NCBI RefSeq assembly: GCF_021130785.1
Contig: NC_060215.1
Coordinates: 67,646,501 to 67,710,500 of the forward strand
DNA length: 64,000 bases
DNA from: Homalodisca vitripennis
Lineage: Eukaryota; Arthropoda; Insecta; Hemiptera; Cicadellidae
Direction: 5' to 3'
The position numbers and the translations under genes are program-made. The stretch's first letter is position 1, and each line of letters opens with the position of its first letter. The notes beneath the pieces are model-generated. The model saw only the letters and a program-made list of their open reading frames with translations, searched no databases and was not told where the DNA came from. Positions 56,758-64,000 of the stretch are shown in pieces.

Positions 56758-57660
56758 GAAGCAATTGAATTGAATTGAATCACAATTTATTTCCAAAAAA
56801 TATTTACATGCGTGCAAATTTACTATCAAATTTATATTATCTTGTTACTATACTAGTTAAATGTTTACACAACAACATTATACATAAAAATATTATACAC
56901 ATCAATTTAAAGTGGCCTAGAAAATGAGCCTACATGGGCAGAAAAGCCTGTGCGTAGGCTCGAGTTGCTTCCCTGGAGATTTTGGACGAATTGAATCTGG
57001 TGATTAATTATCATATAACATCAACACACACACAAGCCAAAAAACCACATAATACGGTATTGAGATTTATTAGCGTAAATACTACAAATAGTTTAAAGGA
57101 AAGATTTAAAGAGAAGAAGAAAAATTAAGGAATGATGTATTATAAGGATCAAAAAGTCAACATGCAGAACAACCTAACATATTACTGGCAGATTTCTTGA
57201 CGAACTGTTATGAAATAAAAAATAAAAGTATAAAATAGGAAAAGTCCATCTACAGGCATTGGTGCTGTGTTGAAGGGGCATTAAGAGGGGGGAAGCAAGG
57301 TCAAAAGTCAGGTCCGTCTGTAGTCAGCCGTGATAATTGCCTCGGCCTCCTCCACACTGATAAGATACAGCCATTAATTTGAGCGTTTCTTACATGTATA
57401 TATTGAAGGTGATGTGAGTATTTAGTTGTCAGGAAAGTATTTACAGATATTTCTATACAAAAGATAGGATATATAAAGAGAATATGTAGAAGAGAAGGAT
57501 TTACTGATTTGCATTGATGCGACTCCAATATTCCGTGAGTATCGTGTGTTATGAGAATGTGAAGTTGTAGGGAAAATTGTATAAAAATGTTTATAAATGT
57601 GAACAAGGAGTGTTTTAATGAAGATTTTTCGAATTGATAGAATGGCAGTTTCTATCAATA
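56758..57660 (-). mobile_element. 5'-truncated copy of LINE D
   Basis: The 3' end matches that at 8505: a GAATT-type tail at 56763-56780, then CACAATTTATTTCCAAAA. The family features GAGCCTACATGG, GCGTAGGCTCGAGTTGCT and a CA run (57023-57033) occur in the same order as in LINE D. The copy stops inside the end of ORF2 near 57658, so only about 900 bp was inserted. I could not define a target duplication. Confidence 0.8.
57301..57658 (-). pseudogene. ORF2 C-terminus of the truncated LINE D copy
   Basis: The minus strand reads ETAILSIRKIFIKTLLVHIY, then TTSHSHNTRYSRNIGVASMQ. LINE D at 9327 has the near-identical ETAILSIRKIFIKTILVHIY and HNTRYARNIGVVPMQ. The frame here continues about 20 residues beyond the LINE D stop (SSTYSLYISYLLYRN), so the stop at 9327 may be a mutation in that copy rather than the native end. 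Confidence 0.75.
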
Positions 57661-58850
57661 CAATAATGAGAGTGCTAACAGTTTTAAAATTCCACTATTT
57701 TTAAACTATTAATTATATTTTTTCTTCTTTTAGTAGAAAGGTAAATTGTAATAAGACACACAAACATTCAAAATTACAGTGTTATTTCCGTTCTTGGGTA
57801 TTGATTTTCCCTTAAAAATCCAAGTAGAGACACAGATTCCAAATGAAGTGAAATAGACCATAGTATTAGAGGAACTTTGTTGTTTATTTTCACCTATTGA
57901 ACCATGCATCTAAATATTTTCCCATATTTTTAACACTGTGCATGAATAATAACTAAATGGAAGTCCAGACTCGATCATCCTGGTAGAAAAATCTTGTTTA
58001 TTATCCTTAACTGAGATCAACAATTGCTTTCTGTTAGTTGAGATTTTAAACAAAAAAAAACATTTACTTTTAAACCCTACTACAGGGATTAATTTGTTAA
58101 CATGATATGCAGGGCTGGTAATAAAACATACACATTCAACAAAAGCAGTAAGTATTGACCATTTAGCTTTAATACCATGGTACTCTTTTTGTTAAACACT
58201 GTTACTCCCTATGGCATCTCTCCAAGAACACAAACGTAAGAGAACCAAGTGGTCTGTGTGTTTGTTTTTATTTTGTTAATCATAGTTGTAAGCAGATGTG
58301 GTCTCAGTAACAAAGTTACATCTCAGAGTGAGAGCTTAATTCAACCATTGTGTTTTGGCAATAGGTAGCAGTCTGAGAACATTTTTGGGAGGCTCTAAAT
58401 TTAAGATCTCTAGGAAATTTTTGATTCTTTTTGTCTACCACTATTAATAAAATAGTCATTAAAAAAGAACATTTTTCACAGGTTCAGATAAAAACGTGTA
58501 TACAGTATGAATTTTAGAAAACACTTAGGTAGATAAAATTAATTCTTATCTTAAGCACAAAACATGAGTTACACTGACTATTAAATCCCGTTATCTGCCA
58601 CAAAACATATTTTTCTCTGTGTTTTTACAGGTAATGTAATGTAATGTAAATTAATCTTAATTATATATAACTTAGTAAACCCAGACCTGCTGAGAATAGT
58701 TCATATCGGGCTGACACTAATGCCTCCGGAATGGCCATCAGTGCAGACTGTTGCAATGCTACCCTGTACTAATGGTGATGAGCAAAAAACATCCCTAGAG
58801 CTGGTACCTATTATGTAATACATCAAAATTGCAGAGGATGTGATCACTAA
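57661..58850. other. No gene recognised
   Basis: AT-rich intronic DNA. A segment at 58697-58812 ends in AAAAAACATCCCTAGAGC, which resembles the end of a stretch near 21361-21460; it may be a weak dispersed repeat. Confidence 0.4.
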
Positions 58851-58852
58851 TA

Positions 58853-61623
58853 GGGGAGATGCTTGTACCTTGGGCCACAATGTACCTTAGGCCACTCCTG
58901 GTACTTCTCTCTCTCCATGCAGGGAATTTCAGTTTTGAAGGTAGCAGTGTAGTGGCATCACTGCAAGAACCTTTCCCAGCTAACACTCCAATGTCTAACC
59001 TTAGTTGTTGTCTGAACATGTGTGAAAGTTTGTTTTGCAAGTGCAAAAGTAAATATTTTTCGACTGAGTTTCGACTTCATTGTTCTTAAAGTAAGTATAT
59101 GAACACTTTAATACTTGATTCATAAAGAGTGTTCTTATAGGCTTAAAATGATGCTATGATTAGGTTTCTAGACTAACTATTTGTTGAGGTAACTTAACCT
59201 AAAAATTGTTTCTACCATCATTGTGTACCAATACAATGGTGGCCGGCCCAAGGTACAATACATAAAGTCTTACAATGCCTTTTTATTACTTTAGGTGCCA
59301 AGGAGCAAGGAAGGGATCAAACGCCCGAAAGTCTGTTCAAAATCTGCAGGAGGCTATTAAACTTGTCCTTGAATCAGGAACTTCAATTAGAAATGCAGCA
59401 AAACTGTGCAATGTATCGCGTATATAAATTTACACCAGAAAAGATTTACAATATGGACGAGACGGGAGTATCTTCTGTCCACACTCCTCCAAAGGTTATT
59501 GCCTCAAAGAAACTGAAACAGGTAGGAGGGATTACCTCAACTGAAAGAGGATTCAACACTACAATGCTTGCGTGCATAAATGCAGTAGGAAATTCAATTC
59601 CGCCAGTTTTTGTATTTCCTCGTGTAAATTTCAAAAGTCACATGCTTCATGGAGCCCCGCCTGGAAGTATCTGCACTTGCCACATTTCTGGCTGGTCCAA
59701 CACTGACGTCTTTGTAGAATTTTTAAACCATTTCATTAAGGACGTGAAACCAAGTCAGAATGATAAGGTATTGATTATCATGGATAGCCATGAGTCTCAT
59801 ATTTCTATTCAGGCCATTGAACTAGCAAGAGGAATGGTATTGTTATGTTAACAATACCACCCCATACTAGCCACAAACTCCAGCCTCTAGATAGGGGAGA
59901 TTTTTGTCCTTTTAAGACATATTTCAACGATTCTTGTAAAAGTTGGTTTTTGTCAAACCCGGGGAAACCATTGACAATTTATAACATTGCAAGTATCTGC
60001 GGTAAGGCCTACCCATTGGCTTTCACTCCCTCAAACATACTATCTGGGTTTAAATCATCTGGTGTGTGGCCTTATAATAGGAACATATTCCTTGACCATG
60101 AATATTCAGCTAGCCTCGTAAGTGACAGGCCCAACCCAGAGTCCAGGACTTGTGTCATCTCCCCTCAGACTAGCACTTTGATAAACGCTGAAGAAATGGT
60201 TGATGACCCAGGTTTCCCCCCTGATCATTCTAGCTCAATGATTGTCTCTCCTGCCACAGGTCCTACTAATATAGGCCTAGATGTTTTCGCTCATGGATCC
60301 TCATCGTCATCGGATCCCATTCCTTACAGTTTTTGTATCACAATGGTTTCCACTCCAAGCACTTCCACTGGCAAGCCCCTAACCCCTAAATCAGTAGAGG
60401 AAATAAGACCATTTCCTAAAGCAGAAAGAAGAAATCCTGCTGTTAAGGGTAGGAAACCTGGTCGATGCAGAATCTTAACTGACACCCCAGAAAAAAAGTG
60501 AAGTAGCAACTGAAGCAGAAAAAAAGAAGAAACTGACCTTGAAAAGAAATATCAACGTGAAAAAAATCAAGTCTAAATCTAGGATTTCACTGTTTGATGA
60601 TAAACTTGAGAAGAAGAGTTCCAAAGAAAATAAAAAGAAAGTAAAGAAAGTAGGCCCAAAGAAGAGAAAAATTGAAGATTCGTCATCAGACAGTTCATTT
60701 GCCTCATTTATATCAGAAGAAAGCAACGTTGGAATAAAAGACCTAATTGAAAGTTATGACCTACAGGAGAAGGAAGAGGCAAAAGATGAAGACATATTTT
60801 CTGAGGGGCCAATCAAAAACCAGCTTAATAAATGGGTTCTCGTAAAGTTTGAGACAAAAACCTCAATCAAACATTACGTTGGTCAAATAAAGAATCTAGT
60901 CAAAGGTTATCCTGTAGTTAAATTTACAAGGCGTATAAAGAAGTCTTCTGTTTTTGTATAGCCTCAAGAAATTGATGAGGGGGAAATTCAAGAAGAAGAC
61001 ATAGTTGTTATTCTTCCATCCCCAGTTGTTGGTAGAAGGGGACAGCTGTCATTCCCGGTATCGTTTTCTGGGCTTGAAGTTTGCTAAATTGAGCAAGATA
61101 CAAAATGTAAATTTTATGTGACTGAAATGAGGCCTTATTTTACTAGTGACTGTTAATTACATGAGCACAGAACATAATTAACTAGGCTGAATAATTAATT
61201 TAGTTATTTATAATAAAGACACGGTTTTATAAGTATTAGGCCTATTAACTTAAAATTAAAGAACCTGATTTAGGTCTAATATACTTTGTATTGAATCTTA
61301 AATACACTTTGTTATTTGATTTGTTTTTCATTTTTACCTCTTCACTTTGATGTAAAATGTTTTGGCCCAAGGTACACGGAGGTGGCCCATGGTAAAATAC
61401 GGGGTTGCCCAAGGTACAGTTAAGGTGGCCCAAGGTACACCTACCAAGATTTATTTTCAAAATTACTTAAAAAATAGTAAATACGAAAATTAAGTATTTA
61501 AATAAATTCCATAAGATCCTAATAACATGTTTAATTCATTGAATTCGAAAACATGTCCAAAATAGAAATAACTTTTGAGTTACGGGCGAGAGAACGAAAC
61601 TGGCCCCCTACAAGCATCTCCCC
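58853..61623 (+). mobile_element. pogo-type DNA transposon with arrayed subterminal repeats
   Basis: The ends GGGGAGATGCTTGTA (58853-58867) and its perfect inverted copy (61609-61623) are flanked by TA (58851-58852, 61624-61625). TGTACCTTGGGCC-type sequences are repeated just inside: two on the left (58864, 58881), one near 59237, and four in a row on the right (61364, 61384, 61406, 61427) in inverted orientation. The transposase remnant is on +. Length is 2771 bp. Confidence 0.9.
59295..61087 (+). pseudogene. pogo-type transposase remnant with basic linker and conserved tail
   Basis: The + strand has an N-terminal psq-type HTH (SVQNLQEAIKLVLESGTSIR; NAAKLCNVS) and then jumps directly to YKFTPEKIYNMDETGVSSVH. 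The CENP-B-type HTH between them is deleted. Catalytic blocks are YNMDETG, DKVLIIMDSHESHISI and PPHTSHKLQPLDRG, followed by FKSSGVWPYNRNIF. A Lys-rich linker (60530-60700) and a tail KVSFSGLEV-type domain (WVLVKFETKTSIKHYVGQI; DIVVILPSPVVGRRGQLSF) end at 61087. The start codon is GTG here, probably a mutated ATG. Frameshifts lie near 59320, 59845 and 60500, with a TAG at 60959. Confidence 0.85.
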
Positions 61624-61983
61624 TAATAAACTTACCTAACCATAATTTCACAGAAAAAGTTTAAAGTTTTTTGGTAGATAATCTTATCACACAAGGTATT
61701 GTGATCAAAACCTCAACCACATTTACTTCATTGGGTCTCTTTGGATAAGTGTAGCTCCTGATGGTTAGGCAAAGATGAAAATTGAAGAAAACAAGAACAA
61801 CTCATTCCAAGGATTGTTGTACTCTAATAGGCAGTTGTTTCAACATCTTTCCGGTTATGTACGGATAATATTGTATTCAAAAGTGCTTTAAGAGTGTTTC
61901 TTTATAATTGTGCCAGTTAATTTTCCACATCAACTAATATTTTTAAATGTGATGGTTCATTACTGAAGTTTTATTTGTTTTAG

Positions 61984-62114
61984 TATGACCTGCCTTTTGT
62001 GGACGTACATCGAACTACTCAGTTTTCAGTGAAAGCAGTGTCCAGGGAGGCCACGGATGTCTCTGTCTGGAACTGTGATGGAGAAGTGCTTGTTGATACT
62101 TCCATTTTTATAAG
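61984..62114 (+). CDS. Cerk: Ceramide kinase exon f (C-terminal part)
   Basis: Flanked by tttgttttag and TTTATAAG|gtaaat; phase 0 in, phase 2 out, 131 bp. It reads YDLPFVDVHRTTQFSVKAV, then DVSVWNCDGEVLVDTSIFIR. Vertebrate CERK has FTFVEVYRVKKFQF and SSWNCDGEVLHSPAIEVRV at this place; NCDGE is a hallmark of the lipid-kinase C-terminal domain. The loop between the two blocks is shorter than in vertebrates. The donor at 62115 implies at least one more exon for the last 20-30 residues. I did not find it before 64000. Confidence 0.93.
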
Positions 62115-64000
62115 GTAAATTCCATTGGCATATATAATTACTGCACTTTTATTTTCATTCAATCTATGTTTAACAATCATAGTTGATATGCTGACCGAGA
62201 ATTTTAACTAGTTAATGGTCACTGATTCGTGTATTCCACAAAAAACGTGATATTTTTAACAAGAAATTTTATCACCTTCAGAGTTGTTAGAATTTTTATT
62301 ACCTACAGTGTTTTTACTAAATTAAAATTACTGTGTGAATTTTGAGTTTAGCTCCAGTTCACCTTCCTCTTAGTGCAGCATCTGGAATCTGACGCTGTAA
62401 AGACTTGACTCCTGGTATCTGGAGTCATGTTCGTCTGAAGAGATCCAAAAAGGTCGGTGAGGAAGAAGTTCAAAATTAACTCTTTACATCGTTTCAACAT
62501 CAGAGACGACTACTACGCTAAAAAATAAAGTGTAATTATAAAGTGTAAGAAGGTTTTCTCATTGTCTCATGATGTGTACAATTGAGTGCATTACAATGTT
62601 TTAGACACGATTTCAGATAAACTCAACATTTATATTGAGATGAGTTTATTTGCATGTTTTCATAACTAACATCGAGAACTCGTGAAAACCTTAATAATAT
62701 TGATGTAACAACTTATCATGAAATCTTCGTAAATATTGGCTGTTAAGATTTGAAGAATAGTTTAACCTTGAGTAATACTTCCTCGGTAAAAAGCTATTTG
62801 AAACATTTTGCTAACTCATTGTGGAAATTTTCAGAAAAACTGTTATCACAGCAAGAAGCGTTATAATATAAAATGAATTCTACATTTACCTTCACAACGA
62901 TTTGTTGTCACACCTTCATAATCAATTGCAAGAATTTGTGAAAAATTGCATTGCCCATCATTACATCACAAAATCTCAGCCATTATTGAGAGCTGATAGT
63001 TAAATATGCAAACATATTTTAAAACGAATTGGAACATAATTTATCACTGTCAACACGAATATGGACATAATTTTATAATGTTGAAATTTGCCAATAAAAT
63101 CTTAGTAATATGTGAAAAACTATAACTTTTAGTAACAACCTATTTAATTTTGTTGGCATTTTGATTAATTTTAAAACACTGAAAAATAACATTATAATAT
63201 TAAATTAGTTGAGTAGTTTATTTACATTTGTATGGCTTCGTACCATAAAACACATAATTAATATAAGATTCACCATTTGTAACTTTTGGGAACATAAATA
63301 TTGAAGCTTCAAACATTAAACATAGTTTACTTGTAAATTAGTTTTCACTGAGGAAATTACTAACATTTTATCAACCTAACTTGAAATTTTATATTTTTTC
63401 TACAACAAAATTAAATTTTACTCCAAGTGTGGCAAATAAACCTCCTTTTAAGTTAGTTCACCCGATAGCCTGGTTATCCTCCAGCCAGAGAAAAAAACAA
63501 GAAATATTGGGTTTTAAAGATGTAATGATCATTTCACAAAAGCCATCATAAATCTACAAACAAAGAAACGTTAAAAAAAAAACAGTTTTGGAGAATCCGT
63601 AGTGACATATTCTAATGAATATCATTGATCGTAGCGATATTTAGAGATAGATTTTAGAAACAGCAATGTGAAGATTCATGCAAATCCTATAATTGGAACC
63701 GCAATGGGGAAGCCTTAAATGCATGGTAATTTTACATAAGTGTAAATTTTTATTTCAAGCATTTATAGTTTTTATTACAGTTGGAATGGGAAAATTATAA
63801 ATTTTTTACTTTGTATCAAGTTTAAACTTGTATTGCTCTGAACCCTCAGATGCATCCTAATTTTAACATATGGTAAATAATGTTGTTTTGTTTGCATTAA
63901 ACATTTAATCTCTTAAAAAACCAGTTATTGTATAATGGAACTTTTTATTTCCTTTATTGGATAGTAAAAATAAGTATTTGCTATCGTTTTAATCGTTATG
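62115..64000. other. AT-rich DNA after CERK exon f
   Basis: Presumably intron. No final CERK exon, polyadenylation context I could trust, or mobile element was recognised. Confidence 0.5.

Larger units (their letters stand above)
46299..61983 (+). other. CERK intron e-f (15.7 kb)
   Basis: The largest intron found. It has accumulated an RTE-type LINE, an unidentified minus-strand coding remnant, two MITEs, two pogo-type transposons and a truncated LINE. Both splice sites are canonical (gtaagt; gttttag). Confidence 0.8.

Noticed and set aside
62115..64000. The last CERK exon
   Set aside because: I looked for the expected short Cys-Gln-Leu-Val-Arg-type tail after an acceptor and found nothing convincing.
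1..64000. tRNA, rRNA, CRISPR arrays, bacterial operons or viral integrations
   Set aside because: No tRNA-like folds, regular spacer arrays, operon-like gene runs or viral protein blocks were seen by eye; a covariance-model and profile search would settle this.

Overview
The window is AT-rich insect-like nuclear DNA dominated by transposable elements, with one host gene on the + strand. Six spliced exons between 30611 and 62114, with matching splice phases, encode most of a ceramide kinase (CERK): the end of the PH domain, the lipid-kinase catalytic domain with GGDG, the CERK-specific C-x3-C-x2-C motif, and part of the C-terminal domain. The first exon(s) and the last coding exon were not found. 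A large-genome hemimetabolous insect (perhaps hemipteran) is a guess from intron size and TE content; no marker in the window fixes the species. Nothing bacterial, viral, CRISPR or tRNA-like was recognised. || Layout. 1-5843: a 5'-truncated non-LTR retrotransposon (LINE B, - strand) split by a 2.8 kb DNA transposon (element A, 1508-4334, TSD AAGT). 5844-7770: an older LINE C (- strand; RT and endonuclease remnants). 8356-16130: a three-level nest. A Jockey-type LINE (+) is split by an apparently full-length 7.0 kb LINE D (-, 8505-15520, TSD CAAGTA) with a PHD-finger ORF1 and an APE/RT ORF2. Between its ORFs lies a 1.36 kb Tc1/mariner-type element (12558-13916). 16680-16847: two 84-bp repeats, open in frame. 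18096-18490: a near-perfect hairpin MITE. 22076-24818: a second DNA transposon of the same general type as element A (TSD AATT, subterminal repeats). 27484-28690: mariner-like remnant. || 30611-62114: CERK. Its introns carry a 47-bp minisatellite (37205-37545), a short repeat with a 12-bp TSD (38272-38599), a 3.9 kb Sailor-like element (41155-45100) whose transposase is split by a TTAA-flanked piggyBac-type MITE, a tandem duplication reaching into exon e (45755-46110), an RTE-type LINE with a perfect 15-bp TSD (46553-49312), an unidentified decayed minus-strand coding region (49441-52560), a TA-flanked MITE, a hAT MITE (52570-52709), two pogo/Tigger-type transposons (53543-56052 and 58853-61623), and a truncated LINE D copy (56758-57660). 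|| Working together: only CERK looks functional. Every transposase or RT reading frame of any length carries stops, frameshifts or deletions in the copy seen; the RTE RT frame (47323-49236) is the most intact. The value of the window lies in CERK exon structure and in clean insertion junctions (TSDs, TIRs, reconstructable empty sites) that give relative ages for the elements.
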